From Streptomyces xinghaiensis S187 (GTDB lineage: Bacteria; Actinomycetota; Actinomycetes; Streptomycetales; Streptomycetaceae): 64,000 bases of DNA. Where the stretch lies: NCBI RefSeq assembly GCF_000220705.2, contig NZ_CP023202.1:5362501-5426500 (forward strand). The letters are read 5' to 3'. This document shows, piece by piece, positions 34,043 through 43,709 of this stretch (positions are counted from its first letter, which is position 1; the number at the start of each line of letters is the position of its first letter). Under the pieces are notes generated by a model. It was not told the DNA's origin and searched no databases. It was given only the letters and a program-made list of their open reading frames with translations. The position numbers and the translations under genes are program-made.

Positions 34043-36199
34043 ATGGATGCGCACACGCAGCAGTCGCAGCAGTCGCAGCAGCGCGCGGGGCGTCTGCCCC
34101 GGCAGACGGGCGGACCGCCGCCGGTGACGCGGATCGGCGTCCTGGCGACGTCCACGATCCCGGCCGGCGCCGGACCGGCCGCCGTGGCGGTCACCCCGGG
34201 CGGCAAGGCCTACGTCGTCAACACCGACTCCGACAGCGTCACCGTGATCGACACGGCCACCGGCACCGTTCTGGACACCATCGCGCTCCCGGCCGGCAGC
34301 GGGCCGACGGCGGCCGCCGTGGCCGGCGGCAAGGTCTATGTGACCAACCTCAACACGGACACCGTCTCGGTGATCAGCACGGCCACCGACACGGTCACGG
34401 GCACGGTCACGCTCCCGGCTGGCACCGGGCCGATCGGCGTCGCGGTGTCCAACGGCAAGGCCTATGTGAGCAATTTCCTGGCGGGCTCCGTCACGGTCGT
34501 CGACACGGCGACGGACACGATCGTGCCCGTCGTCTCGCCCATCCCGGCCGGCCTCCTGCCGTCCGGGGCGGGCTCCTCGAACGGCCTGGTGTTCGTGGCC
34601 AACACCGGGTCCCACACCGTGACGGTGATCGACAGCAGCACGGACACCACCCAGACCATCGCGCTCCCGGCCGGCTCCGGACCCTCCTCGGTGGCCGTGT
34701 CCGGCGGCTTCGCCCACGTCGTCAACTCCGGCTCCGCCACGGTGTCGGTCATCGACACGGCCACGCTTCTGGTCACCGACACGATCGTGCTCCCGCCCGG
34801 GACCGAGCCGGTCGCGGTCGCGATCGCGGACGACGGCAGGGCCTATGTCACCGACTACGCCGGCGACGTGGCCCTGGTGATCGACACCGCCACCCACGCC
34901 ATCCTCTACACCGTCGCGGCCGGCACCACGCCGTACGGGATCGCGGTGGCCCCGGGCGGCGACATCTACGTGACCAACTACACGGTGGGAGAGGTCACCG
35001 TCCTCACCGTGCCCGTGGTCACGGGCGTCACCCCGACGACGGGGCCCTCCACGGGCGGGACGGCGGTCACAATCACCGGCAGCGGTTTCACCGGGGCGAC
35101 CGACGTCACCATCGCCGGGGTCCCGGCCGCCTCCGTCACCGTGAACAGCGACACCGGCATCACCGCGGTCACCGCGCCCGGCACGGGCAGCGGTCCGGTG
35201 ATCGTCACCACGGCCGAGGGCACCGGCACCAGCGCCGGCACCTTCACCTACGTCTTCTCCCCCACCTCCACCACGACGACCCTGGAGGTGATCCCGGGCC
35301 CGGCGGTCTGCGGCGAGGACGTCACCCTGCGGGCGACGGTGCTCACCGCCAACGGCGACCCGGTGACCACCGGTTCGGTCACCTTCATCCTCAGCGACGG
35401 CGGCCCGGTCCGGACGGTGGCCCTGGACGCCTCCGGACAGGCCAGTACGGTCTACTCCGGCCTCGGCGTGGGGGTGCGGCAGGCCGCCGCGTTCTTCGTC
35501 CCGGCCGACCCCGGCACCGCCGCGTCGAACTCCCCGCTGACTCCCGTCACCGTCGAACCGGTCACCACGACCACCACGGTCACGGCCGTCCCCGCCGCCA
35601 CCACCCAGGGGCAGCCCGTCACGCTCACCGCCACCGTCATCCCCTCGTCCTCCGGCCCGGAGACGATCGACGGCACCGTCACCTTCACCGGCCCGGGCGG
35701 CTTCAGCCAGACCGTCCCGGTGGACCCCGGCGGGGTGGCGACCGCGACCACCAGCGCCCTGCCCGCCGGCACCAACACGGTCACCGCGGCCTACAACGGC
35801 AACGGCTGCTTCGCCGGCTCCTCCGGCACGGTCACCGTCACCGTCACGCCGCCCGCCACCACCGCCACCCGGCTCGACGCCGAACCGGCCGCCATCCGGA
35901 TGCGGACCAACGGCACCTTCGTCATCCCGGCCCTGCGGGCCACCCTCACCGACGCGGCCACCGGGGCGCCGCTGCCCGGGCAGACCGTCACCTTCACCGC
36001 CGACCCCACCACCGGGCAGGTCACCCTGGGCACGGCCGTGACCAACGCCTCCGGTGTCGCCACCCTCAGCACTGTGACCGTCCAGTCGACCCTGGTCACC
36101 ACGGAGTCCTACCGGGCCTCCTTCGCCGGGACCGCCGTCCACGGACCGTCCACCGACACGGCACCGCTGGACTTCCGGCCGCTGCCGCTCCTTCCCTGA
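34043..36199 (+). CDS. YVTN beta-propeller protein with IPT/TIG and Ig-like domains
   Basis: A 718-residue protein. Residues about 25-330 hold seven to eight propeller repeats of roughly 42 residues, each like GGKAYVVNTDSDSVTVIDTATG with a PAGxGP turn. An IPT/TIG domain follows (GVTPTTGPSTGGTAVTITGSGF), then three bacterial Ig-like domains rich in Thr/Val (SVTFILSDGG, GTVTFTGPGGF, GQTVTFTADPTTG). The composition is that of a surface or secreted adhesion protein, yet the N-terminus is Gln/Ser-rich with no signal peptide. Export, if any, needs another route. It stands alone after a terminator. Confidence 0.85.
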   Translation: MDAHTQQSQQSQQRAGRLPRQTGGPPPVTRIGVLATSTIPAGAGPAAVAVTPGGKAYVVNTDSDSVTVIDTATGTVLDTIALPAGSGPTAAAVAGGKVYVTNLNTDTVSVISTATDTVTGTVTLPAGTGPIGVAVSNGKAYVSNFLAGSVTVVDTATDTIVPVVSPIPAGLLPSGAGSSNGLVFVANTGSHTVTVIDSSTDTTQTIALPAGSGPSSVAVSGGFAHVVNSGSATVSVIDTATLLVTDTIVLPPGTEPVAVAIADDGRAYVTDYAGDVALVIDTATHAILYTVAAGTTPYGIAVAPGGDIYVTNYTVGEVTVLTVPVVTGVTPTTGPSTGGTAVTITGSGFTGATDVTIAGVPAASVTVNSDTGITAVTAPGTGSGPVIVTTAEGTGTSAGTFTYVFSPTSTTTTLEVIPGPAVCGEDVTLRATVLTANGDPVTTGSVTFILSDGGPVRTVALDASGQASTVYSGLGVGVRQAAAFFVPADPGTAASNSPLTPVTVEPVTTTTTVTAVPAATTQGQPVTLTATVIPSSSGPETIDGTVTFTGPGGFSQTVPVDPGGVATATTSALPAGTNTVTAAYNGNGCFAGSSGTVTVTVTPPATTATRLDAEPAAIRMRTNGTFVIPALRATLTDAATGAPLPGQTVTFTADPTTGQVTLGTAVTNASGVATLSTVTVQSTLVTTESYRASFAGTAVHGPSTDTAPLDFRPLPLLP

Positions 36200-36256
36200 G
36201 CACCGGGACCGGGGGCCGCGCCGGGTGGGGACCAGCACCCCGGCACGGCCCTCTCC

Positions 36257-36284
36257 ACGCCGCGCCCGCCCCGGGGCGCGGCGT
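36257..36284 (+). terminator. hairpin after the YVTN gene
   Basis: Arms acgccgcgcc (36257-36266) and ggcgcggcgt (36275-36284) pair perfectly around an 8-nt loop, 58 bp past the stop. The rest of the 357-bp gap to 36556 shows no gene; a promoter for the next gene must lie there. Confidence 0.55.
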
Positions 36285-36556
36285 CTCCCGTCCGCGCGGG
36301 ACGGAGACGTGCGGGAACCCGTCCCTCCGCAGGCACCCTTCCGGCCCGGGCGGCGGGATCCGGCCACCGTCCACCGCCACCCATCCCGGCACGCCCGGAA
36401 ACACCGGGACAAACCATCCGGCTCCCCGCGAAGATCGGGGCTAATCTGCGGGCAATGGGCGGCGACGGTCAGGTGGCCGCCGGGTGTCCCGCGTCTTGCA
36501 CGGCGCGGTGCGATGGACACCCAGGGGGCGGACGGAGACGGGGGAGCGGTCGGACG

Positions 36557-38731
36557 GTGGCGAATCCGGAGAGAAACGGACTGCGGGCGGTCGCGGAACC
36601 GGCGGCATCACGGACGGTGCTGGCCGTCGGCGCGCTCTGGCTGGTGGTCGCGCTGCTGGCGGCCCGTCAGGCGGCGGCCGTCCTGCAACTGCCCCCGCGG
36701 CGGCGGCTGGCCGATCTGGAGACCTGGCTCGGGGAGAACGGCGTCCTGCGGGCCGGGCAGCCGCTGTACGGGGACGGCGCCTTCACCGGCCCCTCCTTCA
36801 CCGGCACCCCGTTCGCCGGGCTCGTCCTGAAGCCCTTCACCCGGGCCGCCGAACAGGCGCTCGGGGTCGGCTGGACCTTCGGCACCCTGCTCCTCGTCGT
36901 CGCCACCGGCCTGGTGACGGCGCGTCTGCTGCCGGGGCCGCTCTCCCGGCGGGCCGCGCTGTTCGCGGCCCCCGCCGCGCTCGTCCTGCTGGTCGTCTCG
37001 GTGCCGGTGCGCAACACCTTCACCCTCGGCCAGACCAGCGTCCTCCCCGTCCTGCTGGTGCTCACCGCCTTCCTGCCGCGCTGCTCCGCCCGCGCCTCCG
37101 GGGCGCTCATCGGCACCGCGGCCGCGCTCCAGCCCGCCGTACTGCTCTTCGCCGTGCTGCTGTGGGCGGCCGGCCGGCGGCGGGCCGCGGTGACCGCCGC
37201 GGGAACCTTCGCCGCCTGCTCGGCGCTGGCCTGGGCCGCGTCACCGGACGACTCCTGGACGTACTGGCTGCGCCACGCGGCGGGCGCGGGCCTCGGCGGG
37301 CCCCCCGACAGTCCGGCCAACCAGTCCCTGCACGGGCTGCTGCTCCGGCTCGGCGCCCAGGGTCCGCTGGAGATCGCGCTCTTCCTCGTCCTCGCGGCCG
37401 CCGTCGCGGTGGCCGGGCTGCGCCGCGCGGCGCGCTACGCGGCCGACGGCCAGTGGCTGCTCGCCGTGGCGCTGGCCGGCTGCGTCGCGGTGGCCGTCTC
37501 GCCCACCGCGTGGCAGCACCAGCAGCTGTGGATCCTGCTCGCCGCCGTCGGGCGGGTCGGGCGCCGCCGCGCCGACCGGCTCGTCTGGCCCGTGGTCGTC
37601 GTCCTGGTGATGACCCTGCACCGGGACGCCCTCGTGCCGAACATCGAGTGGATAGGGCTCATCGGGGAGAACGCACCGCTGCTGGCGGCGCTGGCCGCCG
37701 CCTGCGCGGTGCCGTTCCTGACCCGGGCGGAACCGGAGTGGCTGCGGCCGCGCCCCGCGCCGCAGGCCGCTCCCGCGGCGGCCGGAGCGGGACGGCTGCC
37801 GCTGCTGCGGTCCTGGCCGCGGCCGCTGACCCGGCCCAATCTGCTGCTGGAACTGCTGCTCATCCGGGTCGGCTACTGGGCGTACTCCTGGGTCCGCGGC
37901 CAGGCGCCGGACGGGCGGTGGCTCGCGGAGCACCACGGGTGGCAGATCCTGGAGATCGAGGCGGCGCTCCGCATCGACGTCGAGCTGTGGTTCAACCTGC
38001 TGGTGGCGCGGACGGGCTGGCTGGAGGGCGTCATGAACTTCTCCTACTCGGCCTTCCACTTCCTGGTGCCGCTGTCGCTGCTGGGCTTCATGTATCTGCG
38101 CCGCCCCGTGCTCTACCGCTGGGGGCGCACCTCGCTCGCGTTCGCCACCCTGCTGGCGCTGATCGGCTTCTGGATGTACCCGCTGGCGCCGCCGCGGCTG
38201 ATGCCGGGGCTCGGCTTCGTCGACACGGCCCACGGCCCGCAGGACCTGGACCATCCCGACTTCGGCGCGCTGACGGGGATCTCCAATCAGTACGCGGCCA
38301 TGCCCTCGCTGCACGTCGGCTGGTCGCTGTGGTGTGCCGTGGTGGTGTGGCGGCTGACGCCCGCGCTGTGGCCGAGGGTGCTGGGCGTGCTCTATCCGGT
38401 GCTGACGACGGTGGTGATCGTCGGGACCGCCAACCACTATCTGCTGGACGCGGTGGGCGGCGTCGTGGTGGTGGCGGCCGGCTTCGGGGTGCGGCACCTG
38501 CTCATCGGCCGTACGGCGGAGCAGGCCGGCGCGGCCGGGATCCCGGAGCTCCCGGACCCGGCGGGCGCTGCCGGCGGGGCGGACGGCGGGGCTGCCGTGA
38601 CCGGGACGGGTGCGGACGGGGAGCGGTCGGCGGCCGGGCGGGGGCCGGGGGCGGCCCCGGGCCGGGGCGCGGAGCCGGAACTCGCCGGGACGGCCGGTGG
38701 GGAGAAGACCGGTGCGCCCGGGGAGGGTTGA
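36557..38731 (+). CDS. GT87-family glycosyltransferase fused to PAP2-type inositol-phosphotransferase domain
   Basis: A 724-residue polytopic protein. The first 400 residues are GT87/PimE-like: Asp in RRLADLETWLGENG, YGDGAFTGPSFTGTPFAGLVLKPF, TLGQTSVLPVLLVL and SPTAWQHQQLWIL. From about residue 430 a second membrane domain carries the PAP2/Aur1-like motifs YPLAPPRLMPGLGFVDT, NQYAAMPSLHVGWSLW and GTANHYLLDAVGG, with the phosphatase histidines. It probably uses polyprenyl-phosphate sugars and modifies a lipid-linked glycan or phosphoinositide. The C-terminal 60 residues are disordered. GTG start at 36557, after ggggagcgg. Confidence 0.87.
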   Translation: MANPERNGLRAVAEPAASRTVLAVGALWLVVALLAARQAAAVLQLPPRRRLADLETWLGENGVLRAGQPLYGDGAFTGPSFTGTPFAGLVLKPFTRAAEQALGVGWTFGTLLLVVATGLVTARLLPGPLSRRAALFAAPAALVLLVVSVPVRNTFTLGQTSVLPVLLVLTAFLPRCSARASGALIGTAAALQPAVLLFAVLLWAAGRRRAAVTAAGTFAACSALAWAASPDDSWTYWLRHAAGAGLGGPPDSPANQSLHGLLLRLGAQGPLEIALFLVLAAAVAVAGLRRAARYAADGQWLLAVALAGCVAVAVSPTAWQHQQLWILLAAVGRVGRRRADRLVWPVVVVLVMTLHRDALVPNIEWIGLIGENAPLLAALAAACAVPFLTRAEPEWLRPRPAPQAAPAAAGAGRLPLLRSWPRPLTRPNLLLELLLIRVGYWAYSWVRGQAPDGRWLAEHHGWQILEIEAALRIDVELWFNLLVARTGWLEGVMNFSYSAFHFLVPLSLLGFMYLRRPVLYRWGRTSLAFATLLALIGFWMYPLAPPRLMPGLGFVDTAHGPQDLDHPDFGALTGISNQYAAMPSLHVGWSLWCAVVVWRLTPALWPRVLGVLYPVLTTVVIVGTANHYLLDAVGGVVVVAAGFGVRHLLIGRTAEQAGAAGIPELPDPAGAAGGADGGAAVTGTGADGERSAAGRGPGAAPGRGAEPELAGTAGGEKTGAPGEG

Positions 38732-38767
38732 GCGGCGGGAGTCCGGGCCGGAGCGGGGGCGCCCGGT

Positions 38768-38843
38768 CGCGCGGCGGCCCGGCATCGGCCGCCGCGCGGG
38801 GTGAGGGCCCGTACGGACCGGGCGCGCGGCCGGTCCGTACGGG
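38768..38843. terminator. two adjacent perfect hairpins between convergent genes
   Basis: Hairpin 1 pairs cgcgcggcggcc (38768-38779) with 38787-38798. Hairpin 2 pairs cccgtacggaccg (38808-38820) with 38831-38843. They separate the GT87-PAP2 gene from the leftward secreted-protein gene, one for each direction. Confidence 0.7.
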
Positions 38844-38897
38844 TCCGGCCCGCGGTCGGGGCGGAGGGGACCGGCCGGACCGCGGGAGCCGTGCGGA

Positions 38898-40215
<1,318 letters not shown>

Positions 40216-40216
40216 G

Positions 40217-40852
40217 TCAGAAGCACTCCGTCCGGCCCTTGTGGATCTTCATGTGCAGCCCGGCGAGTTTGAAGGTGCCGGCGGTGGTGGCCCAGGCGGT
40301 CTGCTTCAGGTTCGTCATCCGGATGTCGTCGGCCTGCTGCGAGAAGAGGTCCTGCATGCCCTGGGCGCCGTCCGGCCCCTTGTCGAGGGTGGAGGCGTCC
40401 CGGCCGATCTCGATGTTGTTGAAGGAGGCGTTGCCGGCGAGCTGGGTGGCGTCCAGCATCAGGTCGGTGGCCTCGACCTTCTTCTTCCCGGTGCCCGCCG
40501 AGAGCTTGAGCGAGATGTCGCCGACGACCGGCAGGCTGGTGACGACGGACTGGCAGAGATTGGTCATCTCCGCCTTCCGCAGGCCGGTCACGGCCACGGG
40601 CAGCAGCTCGTCCCGGACGTTGGTGTCGAAACTGCCGTACTGGACGAAGCCGTCCCCGGTGAGTTCGTCGGCGGAGACCTTGAACTCCTGGCCGGAGACG
40701 GCGAACGAGGCGGCGAGCGCCCCGTTGGCCAGCGCGACGGCGAGCGCCGCGGTGGCCGCGAATCCCGGGACCGCGAGTAACGCGAATCTCCGCAGTCCGA
40801 CGCGGCCGGTCTCGTATCCGTCCGCGTCGTCCCTGCTCCGAACGTCTTCCAT
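40217..40852 (-). CDS. DUF6230-type exported protein
   Basis: A 211-residue protein with an uncleaved or late signal anchor (LRRFALLAVPGFAATAALAVALANGALAASFAVSG) and a beta-helix-like lipid-binding-type domain (FKVSADELTGDGFVQYGSF, GDISLKLSAGTGKKKVEATDLMLDATQLAGNASFNNIEIGRDAS). It is always seen with DUF6114 proteins in Streptomyces as I recall. The upstream 287 bp to 41139 hold no gene; the likely promoter is near 40950. Confidence 0.8.
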   Translation of the reverse strand: MEDVRSRDDADGYETGRVGLRRFALLAVPGFAATAALAVALANGALAASFAVSGQEFKVSADELTGDGFVQYGSFDTNVRDELLPVAVTGLRKAEMTNLCQSVVTSLPVVGDISLKLSAGTGKKKVEATDLMLDATQLAGNASFNNIEIGRDASTLDKGPDGAQGMQDLFSQQADDIRMTNLKQTAWATTAGTFKLAGLHMKIHKGRTECF

Positions 40853-41139
40853 GGTCTGTCCCTCCGTCGGTGGAACGGGGTCAGCGCCTCGGACCGCGCG
40901 TCAGCGGTGCGTGTGGGGGAGGTGGTGCGGCTCTGTGCGCGGTGCGAAGGGGCGCATGGGTGCAGTGTTGAGTGCATGCCAAGCCGTGGGTTACCGAGGG
41001 TATGACTCGCCAGTAACCTTGGCAAGACCGCGGCGGAGCCGGATTCCCGGGGACCGGCCCGGAGGGGTGGAGCGCCCCGTCGGGCCGGCTGAGGGGCGCG
41101 GCCGCACGCCGCGGGCCGCGCGGGGCGGCCGGCCCGGGC

Positions 41140-41985
41140 TCAGGGCCGTTCGAACGCCACCGGGGCCTCGAAGGCCGCCCGGCGGGTAGCGCGGCGCAGG
41201 GCCGCCAGGACGGTGGAGCCGAGGGTGAGGGTCAGCACCACGGTCAGCGCGGCCCGGGGAAGATCCCAGCCGAGGGAGGTCGCCAGGCAGTACGCGGCGA
41301 AGCGGACGAGGTTCTCGTGCACCGGGTCGCCCGGGACGAAGGAGATGCCCGTCCCCAGCCCGCCGATGTACGGCCAGCCCTGGAGGTTCATCACCGTGCC
41401 GTAGAGGACGGCCGCGGCCCCGCCGTACGCGGCCAGCAGCCACCGCTCCGCCCGGCCGCGCAGCCCTTCCGCCCCCGGCAGCAGCCCGGCGCCCATCGCC
41501 ACCCAGCCCATCGACAGCATCTGGAACGGCATCCAGGGCCCCACCCCGCCGGTCAGCAGGGCCGAGGCGAACATCGTCACCGCGCCGAGCACGAAACCGA
41601 AGCCCGGGCCGAGCACCCGGCCGCTCAGCACCATCAGGAAGAACATCGGCTCCAGCCCGGCGGTGCCCGCGCCCAGCGGCCGCAGCGCCGCGCCGGCCGC
41701 CGCGAGCACACCCAGCATCGCGATGGCCTTGGCGTCCAGCCCGGTGTCGGCGACGGTCGCCACCACGACGGCCACCAGCAGCGGCAGCAGCGCCGCGAAC
41801 AGCCACGGCGCGTCGCCCGAGTGCGCCAGCCCGGACGCGGAGTCGGCGAGCAGCGGCCAGCCGAAGGCCATCACCCCGATCGCGCTGACGAGCACGAGCG
41901 CCGCGACCGAGCGCGGGCCGAGACGCACCGCCCGCACCCGGCCGGCCGCCGGCCGCTCCCGGGCCGGCGGGAGCTGCGGGGTCAT
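41140..41985 (-). CDS. ECF transporter S component (probable cobalamin or corrinoid)
   Basis: A 281-residue integral membrane substrate-binding subunit with six or more segments. Family-like stretches are LEPMFFLMVLSGRVLGPGFGFVLGAVTMFASALLTGGVGPWMPFQMLSMGW and LQGWPYIGG. It is the last gene of the cobalamin-riboswitch operon, with its ATG overlapping the ATPase stop (ATGA). Specificity for B12 is inferred from the riboswitch, not from known ligand residues. Confidence 0.82.
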   Translation of the reverse strand: MTPQLPPARERPAAGRVRAVRLGPRSVAALVLVSAIGVMAFGWPLLADSASGLAHSGDAPWLFAALLPLLVAVVVATVADTGLDAKAIAMLGVLAAAGAALRPLGAGTAGLEPMFFLMVLSGRVLGPGFGFVLGAVTMFASALLTGGVGPWMPFQMLSMGWVAMGAGLLPGAEGLRGRAERWLLAAYGGAAAVLYGTVMNLQGWPYIGGLGTGISFVPGDPVHENLVRFAAYCLATSLGWDLPRAALTVVLTLTLGSTVLAALRRATRRAAFEAPVAFERP

Positions 41986-43709
41986 CGGGCGGCCTCCGTC
42001 CGGGGGGTGCCGGGATCATCCGGGCTGTCCGGGCTGTCCGGGCTGTCCGGGGCGGCCAGGGCGTCCCGCACCTGGGAGACGGTGAGCCACGGCTGCGGCG
42101 CCAGGATCTTGGAGACCTGCGGGGAGAAGGCCGGGGAGGCGGTGACGACCTCGGCGGTCGGGCCGTCCGCGACCACCTCGCCGTCCGCCAGGATCACCAC
42201 CCGGTGCGCCAGTTCGGCGACGAGCTCCACGTCGTGGGTCGCCAGCAGGACGGCGTGCCCTTCCGCCGCCAGTCCGCGCAGGATCTCCACCAGCCGTGAC
42301 TTGGCGGCGTAGTCGAGGCCGCGGGTCGGCTCGTCGAGCAGCAGCAGCGGCGGGCGTGCCGTCAGCACGACGGCCAGAGCGAGCGCCAGCCGCTGCCCCT
42401 CGGAGAGGTCGCGCGGATGGGTGGTGTCGGAGACGTCCGGCAGCAGGGCGGTGACCAGGGCCCGGCAGCTGCCCGGCTCGGCGTCCGCGTCCCCGTCCGC
42501 CGCCGCGCACTCCGCCGCGACCGTGTCGGCGTAGAGGAGGTCCCGCGGCTCCTGCGGTACGAGCCCGACGCGGCGGATCAGGTCGCGCGGGGGTGTGCGG
42601 TGCGGGACGGCGCCGCCGGCGAGGGCCGTGCCGCCCGCCGGGCGGTGCAGCCCGGCGAGGGTGTTGAGCAGGGTCGACTTGCCCGCGCCGTTGCGGCCCA
42701 TGAGGGCCACCGTCTCGCCGGGCCGCACGGTCAGCCCGATCCGGCGCAGCACCTCGGTGCGGCCGCGCCGCACCGACAGCCGGGACAGCTCGGCGGCGGG
42801 AGTGGTATCCGGGGCGGTTCCGGCGGTCCCCGCGGTGGCCCCGGTGGCGGCCGGGTGCGGGGCGCGAACCGGGTACGGGTCCGGGGCGAGCCCCGCCAGC
42901 CGTTCCCGCAGCGGGCCCGCGGTCCGCCGCGCGTCCCGTACCGACAGCGGCAGCGGAGACCAGCCGGCGAGCCGCCCCAGGGCGACGACCGGCGGCGTCA
43001 CCGGGGACACGGCCATGATCTCCGCCGGACCGCCCGTCACCGGGGCCGCGCCGGGCGCGGGCAGCAGGATGACCTGGTCCGCGTAGTGCACGACCCGCTC
43101 CAGCCGGTGCTCGGCCATCAGCACCGTCGTGCCCAGGTCGTGCACCAGCCGCTGGAGGACCGCGAGCACCTCCTCGGCGGCGGCCGGGTCGAGCGCGGAG
43201 GTCGGCTCGTCCAGCACCAGCACCCGCGGATGCGGGGTCAGGACGGATCCGATCGCGACCCGCTGCTGCTGGCCGCCGGACAGGGTGGCGATGGGACGGT
43301 CGCGGAGCGCGGCGAGGCCGAGCAGGTCGAGGGTCTCCTCGACGCGGCGGCGCATCACGGCCGGGGCGAGGCCCAGGGACTCCATGCCGTACGCCAGTTC
43401 GTCCTCGACGGTGTCGGTGACGAAGTGGGCGAGCGGGTCCTGGCCGACGGTGCCGACGACGTCCGCCAGCTCGCGCGGCCTGTGGGTGCGGGTGTCGCGG
43501 CCCGCGACCGTGACCCGGCCGCGCAGGGTGCCGCCGGTGAAGTGCGGGACGAGACCGCTGACCGTGCCCAGCAGTGTCGACTTGCCGACACCGGAGGGGC
43601 CGACGAGAAGGCACAACTCGCCCTCGGGGACCGTCAGATCCACACCGGTGAGCGCCGGTCCGGCGGCTGCGCCCTCGTAGTGGACCGACACGTCGTCGAA
43701 CCGGATCAC
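41982..43709 (-). CDS. fused double ECF ATPase (EcfA-EcfA')
   Basis: A 575-residue protein with two complete ABC ATPase domains. Domain 1 has GPSGVGKST, LSGGQQQR and VLVLDEPTSALD. Domain 2 (from about residue 305) has GRNGAGKST, LSEGQRLALALA and LLLLDEPTRGLD. ECF modules need two ATPases, here in one chain. It drives uptake through EcfT and the S component encoded next to it; both flanking junctions are ATGA overlaps. Confidence 0.93.
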   Translation of the reverse strand: MIRFDDVSVHYEGAAAGPALTGVDLTVPEGELCLLVGPSGVGKSTLLGTVSGLVPHFTGGTLRGRVTVAGRDTRTHRPRELADVVGTVGQDPLAHFVTDTVEDELAYGMESLGLAPAVMRRRVEETLDLLGLAALRDRPIATLSGGQQQRVAIGSVLTPHPRVLVLDEPTSALDPAAAEEVLAVLQRLVHDLGTTVLMAEHRLERVVHYADQVILLPAPGAAPVTGGPAEIMAVSPVTPPVVALGRLAGWSPLPLSVRDARRTAGPLRERLAGLAPDPYPVRAPHPAATGATAGTAGTAPDTTPAAELSRLSVRRGRTEVLRRIGLTVRPGETVALMGRNGAGKSTLLNTLAGLHRPAGGTALAGGAVPHRTPPRDLIRRVGLVPQEPRDLLYADTVAAECAAADGDADAEPGSCRALVTALLPDVSDTTHPRDLSEGQRLALALAVVLTARPPLLLLDEPTRGLDYAAKSRLVEILRGLAAEGHAVLLATHDVELVAELAHRVVILADGEVVADGPTAEVVTASPAFSPQVSKILAPQPWLTVSQVRDALAAPDSPDSPDSPDDPGTPRTEAAR

